Source of the DNA: Sphingomonas desiccabilis
GTDB lineage: Bacteria > Pseudomonadota > Alphaproteobacteria > Sphingomonadales > Sphingomonadaceae
Direction: 5' to 3'
DNA: 64,000 nucleotides
Assembly: GCF_004135605.1 (NCBI RefSeq)
Contig: NZ_SDPT01000001.1
Coordinates: 1,178,001-1,242,000, forward strand
Shown here: piece by piece, positions 8,975-18,345 of the stretch
How the letters are laid out: the number at the start of each line of letters is the position of its first letter
How positions within the stretch are numbered: position 1 is the stretch's first letter
The notes under the pieces: generated by a model
What the model was told of the DNA's origin: nothing
The model's input: only the letters and a program-made list of their open reading frames with translations
The model's database searches: none
Translations under genes and position numbers: made by a program

Positions 8975-10915
8975 ATGATCCGAGTTCTTGCGCCGTTGCC
9001 GCTGCTGTTTTCGCTTCCCGCTTTTGCGCAGGAGGCGCCGATCCCGGATGCCGCCACTGCTCCGGCGTCCGACGAGGTCGTCGTCACCGCGACCCGCACT
9101 CCGGTCGCTGCCGATCGGGTCGCCGCATCGATCACGGTGCTCGACAAGGAAGCGATCGACCAGGCTCAGGACCTGACCGTGGCAGGGCTGCTGCTCCGCA
9201 CCCCGGGCGTCAGCCTGTCGAGCAACGGCGGCTTTGGTACCGCCACCTCGGTCCGCATCCGCGGTGCCGAGGGCGACCAGACCGTCGTCGTGATCGACGG
9301 CGTCAAGCTGAACGATCCGTCGTCCACCGGCGGCGGCTATAACTTCGCGAACCTGTTGGTGGGTGACGCTTCACGCATCGAGGTGCTGCGCGGTGTCCAG
9401 TCGATCCTGTGGGGCAGTCAGGCGATCGGCGGCGTGGTCAATGTCGTCACCCCGCTGCCGCAGAGTGATTTGGAAGGCAGCTTCGACGTAGAGGCGGGGT
9501 CGCGCGACACCGTGAGCGCCCGAGCGGCGCTGGGCGGGCAGACCGGCCCGCTGGCGTGGCGGGTCGGTGGCCAGACGTTCACCACCGACGGTGTCTCGGC
9601 AGTAGCGCCGGACTTCGGAGGCCGCGAGGCGGACGGCTATACGAACCAAAGCGCGCAGGGCCGCGCCCGGCTCGAGCTGGCGACCGGCGTCAGCGCGGAG
9701 GTGCGGGGCTATTATGCCAATGGACGCGTGGAGATCGACGGGTTCGCCGGCGACAGCCTGGAATATTCGCGCAACCGCGAGTTCGTGGGATATGCGGGCC
9801 TGAACGTCGACCTTCTGGGTGGCCGTCTGCGCAACCGCTTCGGCTACGGCTATACCGACACCAACCGCGACAACTACGATCCGGCGCGCGACCGGCCCAA
9901 GACGTTTGACGCGGCAGGCCGGAACGAGCGGCTCGAGTATCAGGGCAGCCTTGCGATCGCGACCGGATGGAACGCCGTGTTCGGGATCGAGAACGAGAAG
10001 TCGCGCTTCCGTTCCGTTTCGCCTTCCGGCGCTTTGTCGGACCCGGTGCCGGAGCCGGCACGCGGCACGGCGGAGCTCACCGGCGTCTTCGGGCAGGTCA
10101 ACGGCGTGGTGGTCGACGGCCTCACCCTGACTGCGGGGCTGCGGCAGGATGACCACAACCGCTACGGCAGCAAGACGCTGTTCGCCGGAGGCGGTGCCTG
10201 GGCACTTCCGGGGGGCACCGTTGTTCGCGCCAGCTACTCCGAAGGCTTCAAGGCGCCGACGCTCTACCAGCTGTTCTCCGAATACGGGAACCAAGCCCTC
10301 AACCCCGAGCGCGCGCGAAGCTGGGAGGCGGGGGTCGAGCAGCGCCTGCTCGACCGGGCGGTGACGCTTTCGGCGACGTATTTCGAGCGCCGGACCCGCG
10401 ATCTGGTCGAATATATCGGCTGCGGCGCCACGCCGGACCCGCTCTGCGTCATCCCCGGCACCGACATCGCGCGCTGGGGCTATTACGACAACATCGCCCG
10501 CGCGTTCGCCCGCGGGGTGGAAGCGACCATTGCTGCCCGCCTGGGGTCGCGAGTGACGGCCGACGCCAACTACAGCTGGACCGAGGCCGAGAACCGCTCG
10601 GCCGGCAGCGCCTACGGCAACTGGTTGCCGCGGCGACCCCGCCACACGGCCAATGCGTCCGTGACCTACAGCCTGCCGAGTGGCGCGTCTCTGGGCGCGG
10701 CGCTGCGGTGGGCCGGCAAGAGCTTCGACAATGCGGCGAATACAACGCGACTGGACGACTATACGCTGGTCGATGTTCGGGGCGAGGTGCCGCTGAGCCC
10801 GAAGGTGCGGCTCTTCGCCCGGGTGGAGAACCTGTTCGACGAGAACTATGCCACCGTCTACCGGTACGGCACGCTCGGCCGCAGCGTCTATGCAGGCCTG
10901 CGCGGCCGCTTCTGA
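8975..10915 (+). CDS. btuB: TonB-dependent cobalamin receptor
   Basis: Outer-membrane TonB-dependent receptor of 646 residues for vitamin B12 or other corrinoids. It has a signal peptide (residues 1-19, ending FAQ), a TonB box DEVVVTATR at 33-41, a plug domain with RIRGAEGDQTVVVIDGVKLN, and a beta-barrel ending in an aromatic residue (GLRGRF). The plug includes the GVQSILWGSQAIGGVVNV stretch typical of BtuB. The ATG at 8975 is preceded by GAAGGGGG. Transcription passes through the cobalamin riboswitch. The next gene starts 12 bases downstream. Confidence 0.95.
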   Translation: MIRVLAPLPLLFSLPAFAQEAPIPDAATAPASDEVVVTATRTPVAADRVAASITVLDKEAIDQAQDLTVAGLLLRTPGVSLSSNGGFGTATSVRIRGAEGDQTVVVIDGVKLNDPSSTGGGYNFANLLVGDASRIEVLRGVQSILWGSQAIGGVVNVVTPLPQSDLEGSFDVEAGSRDTVSARAALGGQTGPLAWRVGGQTFTTDGVSAVAPDFGGREADGYTNQSAQGRARLELATGVSAEVRGYYANGRVEIDGFAGDSLEYSRNREFVGYAGLNVDLLGGRLRNRFGYGYTDTNRDNYDPARDRPKTFDAAGRNERLEYQGSLAIATGWNAVFGIENEKSRFRSVSPSGALSDPVPEPARGTAELTGVFGQVNGVVVDGLTLTAGLRQDDHNRYGSKTLFAGGGAWALPGGTVVRASYSEGFKAPTLYQLFSEYGNQALNPERARSWEAGVEQRLLDRAVTLSATYFERRTRDLVEYIGCGATPDPLCVIPGTDIARWGYYDNIARAFARGVEATIAARLGSRVTADANYSWTEAENRSAGSAYGNWLPRRPRHTANASVTYSLPSGASLGAALRWAGKSFDNAANTTRLDDYTLVDVRGEVPLSPKVRLFARVENLFDENYATVYRYGTLGRSVYAGLRGRF

Positions 10916-10927
10916 GGGAAATGATCG

Positions 10928-11473
10928 ATGACGACACCCCGTTCTTCGCAAGCTGCATCGGCGCTCTGGATCCTGTTGCTGACGCTGGCGAGCGTTGCGA
11001 CCACCCTGGTGTTCAAGTGCGCGACTCCGTTCCCGGCGCTTGCCGCCGTGGCGGCGGTGCACATGCGGGCGAAGGACGGGGTCTCGCTCGCGCTGCTGGC
11101 GTGGGCGACGAGCCAGCTCGTCGGCTTCTGCTGGCTTGATTACCCTCTCACCGCCAACAGCCTCGGCTGGGGTGCGGTAATGGGGGTGGCGGCGATCGCC
11201 GGCGCGCTTGCAGCCCATCGGACCGCCGCGGCGTCGGGGGCGGGGTTCCCCACCCGGCTCGCGCTGAGCTTCGTTGCCTCCTTTGTCGCCTTCAAGGGGA
11301 TGATCCTTCTCGGGACCGTGGTGCTGGATGGCGGAACCGCAGCCTTCGCCCCAGACGTGCTGCTGCGCCAGCTGGCGCGCAATGCCGCGGTGCTCGGGGG
11401 CTTGTTGGTTCTCCATCGTCTGCTCACCGGCCTGGGCGTGCCGCCCGCGCGGACGGAGCGTGCGCTCGCATGA
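10928..11473 (+). CDS. Small integral membrane protein in corrinoid uptake operon
   Basis: A 181-residue protein with about five hydrophobic helices and no recognised catalytic motif. It lies between btuB and the DUF1636/cobT genes under the B12 riboswitch, with its stop overlapping the next ATG by 4 bases. No btuC, btuD or btuF gene is in the window. Size and helix count resemble S-components of ECF vitamin transporters, but no family motif is visible, so a role in corrinoid movement across the inner membrane is only inference from location. Confidence 0.75.
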   Translation: MTTPRSSQAASALWILLLTLASVATTLVFKCATPFPALAAVAAVHMRAKDGVSLALLAWATSQLVGFCWLDYPLTANSLGWGAVMGVAAIAGALAAHRTAAASGAGFPTRLALSFVASFVAFKGMILLGTVVLDGGTAAFAPDVLLRQLARNAAVLGGLLVLHRLLTGLGVPPARTERALA

Positions 11474-11880
11474 TCCTGAAGCCCGCGGCCACGGGGCCGG
11501 CGATCGTGGCGTGCAACACCTGCCGCATTTCCGGCGAGGAGCAGGCCGGCGGAAGCGACAAGCGAAGCGGCGCCCGCCTGGTCGAGGCACTGAGGGCCGT
11601 GCAGGCGAGCGACCCGGTCTATGAAGCCGTGGCAGTCGAGGAGATGCCTTGCCTCTTCGCCTGCGGGGACTCCTGCACGGTGCATCTGCGCGCGCCGGAC
11701 AAGGTCGGTTACGTGCTCGGGCGCTTCACCCCGGACGAGAGCGCGGCACGCGCAATCCTGGACTATGCGGTCCTGTATGCCGGCAGCGATGGCGGCCAGG
11801 TGCCCTATCGTGATTGGCCGGAGGGCGTGAAAGGACATTTCCTCACGCGCATGCCGCCCGCCGGCTTCGTGGTGGCATGA
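11470..11880 (+). CDS. DUF1636 family cysteine-rich protein
   Basis: A 136-residue protein of the DUF1636 type, which has a thioredoxin-like ferredoxin fold seen next to cobalamin genes. Cysteines that could hold a metal or iron-sulfur cluster are at 15 and 18 (CNTC) and at 61, 65 and 69 (PCLFACGDSC). Its biochemical role is not established. It overlaps its upstream neighbour by 4 bases and the cobT start by 4 bases, so it is translated with them. A part in delivering electrons or metal for corrinoid reduction is possible but unproven. Confidence 0.85.
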   Translation: MILKPAATGPAIVACNTCRISGEEQAGGSDKRSGARLVEALRAVQASDPVYEAVAVEEMPCLFACGDSCTVHLRAPDKVGYVLGRFTPDESAARAILDYAVLYAGSDGGQVPYRDWPEGVKGHFLTRMPPAGFVVA

Positions 11881-12893
11881 GCGGCTTCTTCGCTTCGGTC
11901 GCGGCGTTCGAAGCGGCGCTGGAAAGCTTGCGGGGCATCGATGCGGCGGCGCGCGACGCTGCCGCCGCCCGGCAGGACGTCCTCACCAAGCCACCCGGAT
12001 CGCTGGGCAGGCTGGAGGAGATCGCGCTGTTTCTCGCCGGGTGGCAGGGGCGCGAGCGTCCTCGGATCGAGCGGGCGCGGGTAGCGATCTTCGCGGGCAA
12101 TCATGGCGTGGCGGCGCGGGGCGTGAGTGCCTTCCCGTCCGAAGTCACGGCGCAGATGGTCGCCAACTTCGAAGCCGGAGGCGCTGCCATCAACGCCTTG
12201 GCCCATGCGGCCGGGCTGGAACTGGTCGTCGTCCCGATCGATCTCGACCGCCCGACAAAGGACTTCGTCGAAGTTCCCGCCATGTCGGCCGAGGAGTGCC
12301 TCGCGGCGCTCAACCTGGGCGCAGCCGTGGTCGAGCCGGGTCTCGACATGCTGGTGCTGGGCGAGATGGGGATCGCCAACTCGACCGCGGCGGCCGCGCT
12401 GGCGGCGGCGAGCTTCGGCGGCGGTGCCCGCGAATGGGTCGGTCCAGGTACCGGCGTCCATGGCAGCGCGTTCGAAGCCAAGGTTGCGGCCGTGGACGCG
12501 GCCCTAACCCGCCACGCAAAGGCAGCATCGGGTGCCTTCGACATTCTTCGGCGACTGGGCGGGCGGGAAATCGCCGCCATTGCCGGGGCGGTGCTCGCTG
12601 CGCGACAGGCAGGCGTTCCCGTGCTGCTGGACGGCTTCATCTGTTGTTCCGGGGTGGCCCCGCTTGCGGCGACCAACCCGGACATCGTCGGACACTGCCT
12701 CGCCGGACATTGCTCGGCCGAGCCCGGCCATGGGCGGCTCCTCGATCGACTGGGGCTCGACCCGATTTTGTCCTTGGGGATGCGGTTGGGCGAGGGGAGC
12801 GGGGCTGCGGTTGCGGCGGGCGTGGTGCGCGCCGCCATCGCCAGCCACGACCAGATGGCGAGCTTTGCCGAGGCAGGCGTCTCCGAGGCGTGA
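11877..12893 (+). CDS. cobT: Nicotinate-nucleotide-dimethylbenzimidazole phosphoribosyltransferase
   Basis: CobT makes alpha-ribazole phosphate from nicotinate mononucleotide and the lower-ligand base, the activation step of nucleotide-loop assembly. The 338-residue protein has the family signatures KPPGSLGRLEEIA, FAGNHGVAARGVSAFP and VLGEMGIANSTAAAAL, and the C-terminal MRLGEGSGAA holding the catalytic Glu. The ATG at 11877 overlaps the DUF1636 stop, and its TGA overlaps the GTG of the phosphatase. It works with CobS and CobP in this cluster. Confidence 0.95.
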   Translation: MSGFFASVAAFEAALESLRGIDAAARDAAAARQDVLTKPPGSLGRLEEIALFLAGWQGRERPRIERARVAIFAGNHGVAARGVSAFPSEVTAQMVANFEAGGAAINALAHAAGLELVVVPIDLDRPTKDFVEVPAMSAEECLAALNLGAAVVEPGLDMLVLGEMGIANSTAAAALAAASFGGGAREWVGPGTGVHGSAFEAKVAAVDAALTRHAKAASGAFDILRRLGGREIAAIAGAVLAARQAGVPVLLDGFICCSGVAPLAATNPDIVGHCLAGHCSAEPGHGRLLDRLGLDPILSLGMRLGEGSGAAVAAGVVRAAIASHDQMASFAEAGVSEA

Positions 12894-13459
12894 CGGCCCC
12901 GATCGATCTTCACCTGATGCGCCACGGCGAGCCGGCGCTTGCCGGCCGGCTTCTCGGCAGCACGGATTGTGACGTTCTTCCGGCCGGAGTGCGGGCGTGC
13001 CGTTCGGCTGCGGCCGGGCTGGCGTTTAGCCGGGTGATCGCGTCCGACCTGCGTCGCTCGGCAGACTGCGCCGCGGCGATCGCAGCGGATAAAGACGTTG
13101 CGCTGCGCCTCGACAGCCGCTGGCGGGAGCTTGATTTCGGACGCTGGGATGGGCGGAGCCCGGAAGACGTGGACGCTACCGCGCTGCGCGGGTTCTGGGA
13201 CGATCCGGATGGGGCGTCGCCGCCTGGCGGAGAGCGTTGGTCGACGCTCCTCGCGCGCGTCGCCCAGGCCCTGGAAGAGGTCGAGGATGCCAGCCTGATT
13301 GTGACCCATGCGGGTGCCATGCGGGCGGCTTTGGTCGCTGCGTGCGGCTTCGATCGGCGCCAGAGCTGGGCCTTCGACCTGCCTTATGCCTGTGTACTCT
13401 CGCTCCGCCTCTGGCGTGGCGAGGCACCAACGGCACAGATCCTGGCGCTGCGCCCGTGA
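12890..13459 (+). CDS. Histidine phosphatase, alpha-ribazole phosphatase-like (CobC-type)
   Basis: A 189-residue phosphoglycerate-mutase-fold phosphatase with the RHG motif at residues 11-13 (LMRHGEP), a second catalytic His in IVTHAGAMR, and the ERWxxL-like GGERWSTLLARV segment. In Salmonella, CobC removes phosphate from alpha-ribazole phosphate or from adenosylcobalamin phosphate. The location between cobT and cobS, with 4-base overlaps on both sides (GTG starts), supports that role over a general phosphatase. Confidence 0.88.
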   Translation: MTAPIDLHLMRHGEPALAGRLLGSTDCDVLPAGVRACRSAAAGLAFSRVIASDLRRSADCAAAIAADKDVALRLDSRWRELDFGRWDGRSPEDVDATALRGFWDDPDGASPPGGERWSTLLARVAQALEEVEDASLIVTHAGAMRAALVAACGFDRRQSWAFDLPYACVLSLRLWRGEAPTAQILALRP

Positions 13460-14172
13460 AGGGGCTGCTGCTGGCGCTCGGCTTCCTTACCCGGCTTCCC
13501 GTTCCATCCGGGGCCGCCAGTCCCGAAGCGTTCGCGGCGGCGATCCGCTGTTATCCGCTCGTGGGGCTGGTGGTGGGGGCGTTCGTTGCCGGAGCAGGGT
13601 GGCTCGGGAATCTCGCGGACCCGTGGGTCGGCGCGCTGGCGGCGCTTGTCTGCTGGGTCGCCGTCACGGGCGCGCTGCATCTCGATGGTCTGGCGGACGT
13701 CGCCGACGGCGTCGGCGCAGCGCACGGCGACCGTAGCCGCCTGGTCGCGGTCATGGCCGACCCTCATGTCGGCAGCTTCGGGGTGGCGGCGATCGTGTTG
13801 CAACTGCTGGCCAAGCTGATTCTGCTCCATGGCGCAGCGAGCGCTGGGGGGCTTCCCCTGCTTCTGGTGCCGTTTGCCGCCCGCCTGGGCCCGCTCGCCT
13901 GGGCGCGCTGGCTCCGACCGCTCAAGCGGGCTGGCTTGGGCGCAACCGTGGCGTCGGCGGTCCGCCCGCGCGATCTCTGGGGCTGGGGAGCCGTGTTGGC
14001 GGCCGCATGCGTCGGGGCGCCTTTCCTGGTCGTCACGCCGCTGCTGATCGCGCTTGCCGCGGCCTGGTTCCGGGCGCGCCTGGGCGGGATCACCGGCGAC
14101 GCTCACGGTGCAGGAATCGAACTGGTCGAGACCGGATTGCTGGTGGCGCTAGTGGCGATCGGCCAGGCCTGA
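13456..14172 (+). CDS. cobS: Adenosylcobinamide-GDP ribazoletransferase (cobalamin synthase)
   Basis: A polytopic inner-membrane protein of 238 residues that joins adenosylcobinamide-GDP with alpha-ribazole (phosphate), the last major step of coenzyme assembly. Typical CobS segments are FLTRLPVP at the N terminus, [11 protein letters not shown] with an acidic metal-binding pattern, and [15 protein letters not shown] near the end. It starts at a GTG overlapping the phosphatase stop. Its 3' end overlaps the convergent cobQ by 24 bp. Confidence 0.95.
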   Translation: MKGLLLALGFLTRLPVPSGAASPEAFAAAIRCYPLVGLVVGAFVAGAGWLGNLADPWVGALAALVCWVAVTGALHLDGLADVADGVGAAHGDRSRLVAVMADPHVGSFGVAAIVLQLLAKLILLHGAASAGGLPLLLVPFAARLGPLAWARWLRPLKRAGLGATVASAVRPRDLWGWGAVLAAACVGAPFLVVTPLLIALAAAWFRARLGGITGDAHGAGIELVETGLLVALVAIGQA

Positions 14173-15612
14173 CAGCGCGATCAGCGCATCGACGTCCACG
14201 TGCTGCTCCAACTGCGCTGCGATGCTGTCGAGCGCGCGATCGACGGAAGCGCTGTGGTCCGGGCCGCTGCCTGCCACGCCGACCCGCGCGAGCCACGCCC
14301 GCCGTTGCGCGGCGACCCCCAGCAGACCATGCACATAGCTTCCGGTCACCAGACCGTCCGCGCTCACTGCGCCGTCCGGCCGCCCGTCGTCGAAGCGTAC
14401 CGCCGGTCGCTCCCGGTCGGGCCCAAAAGTCCTGCCGAGATGCATCTCGTAACCCTCGAACGCGGCCCCGTTGGCGATCCCGCGCACTATGGCCAGCGCC
14501 TTTTCGCCGCCGAGCACGGTATCGACGGCCAGCAATCCCAGTCCCTCCACCGTCTCCGGCGGGCCCTCGATCCCGTCCGGATCGGCGATGCTGCGGCCAA
14601 GCATCTGGTAGCCGCCACAGAGCCCCAGGACCGGGCGCCCACGCCGATGATGCGCGCGTATGTCGATGTCCCACCCTTGCGCGCGCACGAAGCGGAGGTC
14701 GGCGATTGTTGCCTTGGAGCCCGGGAGGACGATCAGCGCCGCCTCTGCCGGGATCGGCATGCCCGGGGGCACCATAATCAGTTCGACGTCCGGTTCGAGA
14801 CGCAGGGGATCGAGGTCGTCGAAGTTGGCGATGTGCGCCGTGATCGGGCAGGCGATCACCACGCGACCCGCGCCCGGTGCGTGGGATTGCTGGAGGACAA
14901 CCGCATCCTCGCTCGGCAGCTTGGCCGCATCCGCGAGCCAAGGGACCACGCCGAAACCGCGCCACCCCGTCCGCTCCGCGATCGCACGATAGCCATCGGC
15001 GAAGAGAGCCGGGTCACCGCGGAACTTGTTGACCAGGAAGCCCTGGATCATCGCGGCATCCTCCGGGTCGATCACCGCACACGTCCCGACCAGCGATGCG
15101 ATCACGCCCCCACGGTCGATGTCGCCGACGAGCACCACCGGGACCCCGGCGGCACGCGCGAAGCCCATGTTGGCGATGTCGCCTGCGCGCAGGTTGATCT
15201 CTGCAGGCGAGCCGGCGCCCTCGATCACGACGATGTCCGCCTCTGCCTGCAACCGACGATAGCTCGCCAATACCGCGTCGAGCAGGCCGTCGCGTCCCTG
15301 GCGCCACTGTGCGGCCCTGAGAATGCCGCGAACCTGTCCGCGCACCACCAGCTGCGAGGTGCGATCTCCCTGGGGTTTGAGCAGCACCGGGTTCATGTCG
15401 ACGCTTGCCGGAACGCGTGCGGCCAGTGCCTGGGTGGCCTGGGCACGGCCGATTTCGCCGCCTTCTGCCGTGACCGCGGCGTTGTTGGACATGTTCTGCG
15501 GCTTGAAGGGGCGCACGCGCAGTCCCCGATTGGCGAGTGCCCGGCAGAGGCCCGCCACCAGCACCGACTTTCCGACGTCGGAGCCGGTCCCTTGCAGCAT
15601 CACGGCACCCAT
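14149..15612 (-). CDS. cobQ: Cobyric acid synthase
   Basis: A 487-residue glutamine amidotransferase that amidates adenosylcobyrinic acid a,c-diamide at four positions. The N-terminal dethiobiotin-synthetase-like domain has a P-loop GTGSDVGKS at residues 8-16 and the motif [10 protein letters not shown]. The C-terminal class I amidotransferase domain has [12 protein letters not shown] with the nucleophilic Cys, and GSYVHGLL with the catalytic His. The ATG at 15612 is used since translation from there starts with MGAVMLQGT; it overlaps the end of cobD by 13 bp. Gene order here is cobC-cobD-cobQ on the minus strand. Confidence 0.95.
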   Translation of the reverse strand: MGAVMLQGTGSDVGKSVLVAGLCRALANRGLRVRPFKPQNMSNNAAVTAEGGEIGRAQATQALAARVPASVDMNPVLLKPQGDRTSQLVVRGQVRGILRAAQWRQGRDGLLDAVLASYRRLQAEADIVVIEGAGSPAEINLRAGDIANMGFARAAGVPVVLVGDIDRGGVIASLVGTCAVIDPEDAAMIQGFLVNKFRGDPALFADGYRAIAERTGWRGFGVVPWLADAAKLPSEDAVVLQQSHAPGAGRVVIACPITAHIANFDDLDPLRLEPDVELIMVPPGMPIPAEAALIVLPGSKATIADLRFVRAQGWDIDIRAHHRRGRPVLGLCGGYQMLGRSIADPDGIEGPPETVEGLGLLAVDTVLGGEKALAIVRGIANGAAFEGYEMHLGRTFGPDRERPAVRFDDGRPDGAVSADGLVTGSYVHGLLGVAAQRRAWLARVGVAGSGPDHSASVDRALDSIAAQLEQHVDVDALIALSGLADRH

Positions 15613-16538
15613 GCAACGGCTCCTGCAACGACCCAGAGAAACAGACAGGCGCGGCGATAGACGTGAAGCGCGCGCCGGAGGTCGCGGGGTTGCGGGTCGG
15701 GGAAGGCGCCGCCGATCCATGGCTTCGTGGCGACAACGCCGTCATAGGCGATCGGTCCCGCGAGGCGTACCCGCAAGACGCCGGCCATGGCCGCTTCCGT
15801 CCACCCGGCGTTGGGCGAGGCGTGACGGTGCGCGTCGCGCAGCATGGTCCGCCACCCACGCCCCCCCACGATACAGAGAGCGACGCCCCCCAGCCGCGCC
15901 GGCACGAGGTTCGCGATGTCGTCGGCCCGCGCCGAGGCCCAGCCGAACGCGCGCCATCGCGGCTCCCGATGGCCGATCAAGCTATCCGCGGTGTTGAGCG
16001 CCTTGTAAGCCCAAAGCCCGGGCAGCCCCAGCAGCAGAAGCCAGAAGAGCGGTGCGGCGACGCCGTCGCAGAAACTCTCCGACAGGCTCTCGATCGCTGC
16101 GCGCGTGATGCCCGGCTCGTCGAGCGCCGCTGTGTCACGCCCGACGATCCGTCCCACGGCGGACCGGGCACCCGGCAGATCACCCCGAAGAAGGGCAGCG
16201 GCCACCGACCGGACGTGATCGTCCAGGCTTCGCTGGGCGAGGCCGGGTGCCGCGATCAGGGCGATGCCGACCCAGGCATATGGGCCTAGAAGCGTCCGGA
16301 TCAGAGCCTCGGCGGCCCATGCGCCCCCCGCTGCGGCCACAATGAGCACGCCGGCCGTCACAACGCCTGCAAGCCGCTTGTCGCGCTCCGATCGCTCGGG
16401 CTCGTTCCACCGCGTTTCGCACGCACCGATCAGACGTGCGAAGCCGCCGACCGGGTGACCGACGCGCGCATAGAGCCACTGCGGCCACCCGACGGCAGCG
16501 TCGATGGCAAGGGCGAGCAGGGCGACGGGCTCAGCGAT
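15600..16538 (-). CDS. cobD: Cobinamide-phosphate synthase; start codon apparently non-canonical
   Basis: CobD/CbiB attaches the aminopropanol (phosphate) arm to cobyric acid in the inner membrane. Family features include [19 protein letters not shown] and GVAAPLFW, the [13 protein letters not shown] segment and several helices. The only ATG, GTG or TTG in frame is the GTG at 16361, which gives 253 residues and removes the family's N terminus. The frame stays open for 59 more codons and encodes the expected [31 protein letters not shown], then a stop at 16544. Reading from an ATC at 16538 gives 312 residues, the normal family length. A rare ATC or CTG (16520) start coupled to the cobC stop, or an assembly error, would explain it. 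Confidence 0.85.
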   Translation of the reverse strand: MAEPVALLALAIDAAVGWPQWLYARVGHPVGGFARLIGACETRWNEPERSERDKRLAGVVTAGVLIVAAAGGAWAAEALIRTLLGPYAWVGIALIAAPGLAQRSLDDHVRSVAAALLRGDLPGARSAVGRIVGRDTAALDEPGITRAAIESLSESFCDGVAAPLFWLLLLGLPGLWAYKALNTADSLIGHREPRWRAFGWASARADDIANLVPARLGGVALCIVGGRGWRTMLRDAHRHASPNAGWTEAAMAGVLRVRLAGPIAYDGVVATKPWIGGAFPDPQPRDLRRALHVYRRACLFLWVVAGAVAWVP

Positions 16539-17505
16539 CGGTCAGTGCCCGATCGAGCCGGGTCACAGCCTCTGCATTCGCGGGCAAGCCGATCCGCAAC
16601 CAGTCGGGAGCATAGTCGAAGGGCCGGGTTAGGATGCCACGCTGCGCCAGGTGCTCGAAGATCACCGGTGCGGCAGGGGTTTCGATCAGGCGGAACAACG
16701 GGCACGAGCCTTTAGGATAGAGGCGGTGTCGCCGAAGCGTCTCGTCGAGTTCCTCGCACCGGGCCGCCAGTCGTCTACGCGTCCCCAGGATCCAGTCGGT
16801 ATCGGCGTAGGCCGCCGTGCCCAGCGCGATCGCGGGAGCGGATACGGGCCAGCTTCCGAGCTGCTCGCGCATTTCGCCGATGAGGTCGGCGGCCCCGGAC
16901 ACGAACCCCAGACGTAGCCCGGCCAGGCCGAAGAATTTCCCGAAGGATCGGAACACCAGGACCCGGTCTTCCGGTGCGAGACGAGGCAGCACGCTTGCTT
17001 CCGGCGCGGCATCGGCGAAGGCCTCGTCGATCAGCAGGACGCCGCCCGCCCTGCCGAGGCGGCGGGCGAGATCCAGCAGCCGATCGGGAGGCACGAGGCG
17101 GCCGTCCGGGTTGTTGGGGTTCGCCAGGAGCAGGGTACCGCCGCCAACCTCGTCGATCCTGTCCGGAGAGATAGCGGTCGAGCCGGGCAGCGCTGCCGCA
17201 TGGGTCCGATAACCGGGCGCGACGTGACGGTAAGGGCGCGGCAATCCGAGACGGCCGAGCAGTCGTAGCCCGAGCTCGGTTCCGGGGAGCGCCGCCACCG
17301 GCAGGTGCCTGGCACCAAATGCCGTTCCGGCGGTCGCTTCCAGCCTTGCGAGCGCCTGGGCGGAAGGAAGCGCTCTCAAGTCGATGGTCGAAGCGCTCGG
17401 CGCCTCCCAGGCATCCGGATTGATCCCGGTCGAGAGGTCGAGCCATGGCCGCGGCGCATCCGGAAAATATCGCGCCGCCGCATCGAGGCAGCCGCCGTGG
17501 AACAT
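16531..17505 (-). CDS. cobC: CobC-type threonine-phosphate decarboxylase (PLP aminotransferase fold)
   Basis: A 324-residue class I/II aminotransferase-fold protein. The N-terminal FHGG and LSTGINP, the LANPNNPDGRL motif, LIDEAFAD with the PLP-contacting Asp, and FRSFGKFFGLAGLRLG with the Schiff-base Lys are diagnostic of the CobC/CobD decarboxylase group that supplies (R)-1-amino-2-propanol phosphate for the cobinamide arm. The ATG at 17505 is preferred; a TTG at 17517 four codons upstream is an alternative. The stop lies next to the 5' end of the cobD frame, so the two are translationally linked. It diverges from cobP 80 bp away. Confidence 0.9.
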   Translation of the reverse strand: MFHGGCLDAAARYFPDAPRPWLDLSTGINPDAWEAPSASTIDLRALPSAQALARLEATAGTAFGARHLPVAALPGTELGLRLLGRLGLPRPYRHVAPGYRTHAAALPGSTAISPDRIDEVGGGTLLLANPNNPDGRLVPPDRLLDLARRLGRAGGVLLIDEAFADAAPEASVLPRLAPEDRVLVFRSFGKFFGLAGLRLGFVSGAADLIGEMREQLGSWPVSAPAIALGTAAYADTDWILGTRRRLAARCEELDETLRRHRLYPKGSCPLFRLIETPAAPVIFEHLAQRGILTRPFDYAPDWLRIGLPANAEAVTRLDRALTDR

Positions 17506-17585
17506 CAGTGCGCGCAAAGCGAGGCCTCGACTTGGAATGCGGCGGCCTCCATCAGCATTGGCGAGGCAACAGGCAAGGGGGAACG

Positions 17586-18110
17586 ATGCCCATCGACCAG
17601 ACCTATCGCATCATGCTGGTGCTGGGCGGTGCGCGCTCGGGCAAGAGCCGCTATGCCCAGGCCGTGGCAGAGGCTGCCGGCGGCCGGCTGGTGTTCGTTG
17701 CGACCGCTCAGGCGTTCGATGCCGAGATGACCGATCGCATCCGCCGCCATCAAGCCGATCGCGACCATCGCTGGACAACGGTGGACGCACCGGTCGACCT
17801 TGCCGGTGCCATCTCTGCGGTGGATGCCGAGGACACGGTCGTGTTGATCGACTGCCTGACGCTCTGGGCCTCCAACCTGCTGCTCGGCGACGAGGATGGC
17901 GATGCGAGGCTGGCGGAGCTAGCCGAGGTTCTGGGCAAGATGCGCGCGAAGGTATTGCTGGTCGCGAACGAGGTCGGGCTCGGCATCGTGCCGGACAATG
18001 CGCTCGCCCGCCGCTTTCGTGACCTTGCGGGAACCATCAACCAGCGGATCGCCGCGATCGCCGACCGCGTCCACATGACCGTGGCAGGCATCCCGATCGT
18101 TGTGAAGTAA
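17586..18110 (+). CDS. cobP: Adenosylcobinamide kinase / adenosylcobinamide-phosphate guanylyltransferase
   Basis: Bifunctional CobP/CobU of 174 residues that phosphorylates adenosylcobinamide and adds GMP to it. The P-loop GGARSGKS lies at residues 14-21, followed by FVATAQAFDAEM, then the RxxxHxxxR region RIRRHQADRDHRW with the guanylylated His, and DCLTLWASNLL. AAGGGGG precedes the ATG at 17586. It diverges from cobC, and it completes the lower-ligand assembly set (CobP, CobT, CobS) in this region. The kinase step allows salvage of exogenous cobinamide. Confidence 0.95.
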   Translation: MPIDQTYRIMLVLGGARSGKSRYAQAVAEAAGGRLVFVATAQAFDAEMTDRIRRHQADRDHRWTTVDAPVDLAGAISAVDAEDTVVLIDCLTLWASNLLLGDEDGDARLAELAEVLGKMRAKVLLVANEVGLGIVPDNALARRFRDLAGTINQRIAAIADRVHMTVAGIPIVVK

Positions 18111-18164
18111 GGGCGATCCCCGCTTGACTTGCGTCGGGCGCCAGCGGAAGCATCGGTGCGACGA

Positions 18165-18313
18165 CATGGGAGAGACCGGGTGCATCCCGGCGCCGAAGGA
18201 GCAACCGCCCCGGAAACTTTCAGGCAGAAGGACCGGTCGTCATCAACATCTGGAGAGAGGCGCGCTGGCGTCCGCCGACGGGATAGCATTCTCAGGCAGG
18301 AAGGACAGAGGGG
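18165..18313 (+). promoter_or_regulatory. Tandem glycine riboswitch
   Basis: Two aptamers lie in series. The first (about 18165-18240) carries GGGAGAGACC, GCGCCGAAGGAGCAA and TTTCAGGCAGAAGGACCG. The second (about 18249-18313) carries CTGGAGAGAGG, GTCCGCCGACGGGATAGCA and TCTCAGGCAGGAAGGACAGA. These are the conserved blocks of glycine riboswitches, normally switches that turn genes on with glycine. Here the RNA leads into serine ammonia-lyase instead of the glycine cleavage system. Confidence 0.92.
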
Positions 18314-18321
18314 GCATGGAA

Positions 18322-18339
18322 CCGCCATGAGGCGGGGAG
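18322..18339 (+). promoter_or_regulatory. Shine-Dalgarno hairpin downstream of glycine riboswitch
   Basis: CCGCC (18322-18326) can pair with GGCGG (18331-18335), whose last two bases begin the ribosome site GGGGAG (18334-18339) of the following gene. It is a simple candidate expression platform that hides translation initiation until glycine is bound (inference). Confidence 0.5.
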
Positions 18340-18345
18340 TTCATC

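Noticed and set aside
9371-11590. Long minus-strand frame (739 codons) across btuB
   Set aside because: It is antisense to the btuB barrel and the following membrane gene. No domain was recognised and the composition is Arg/His-rich.
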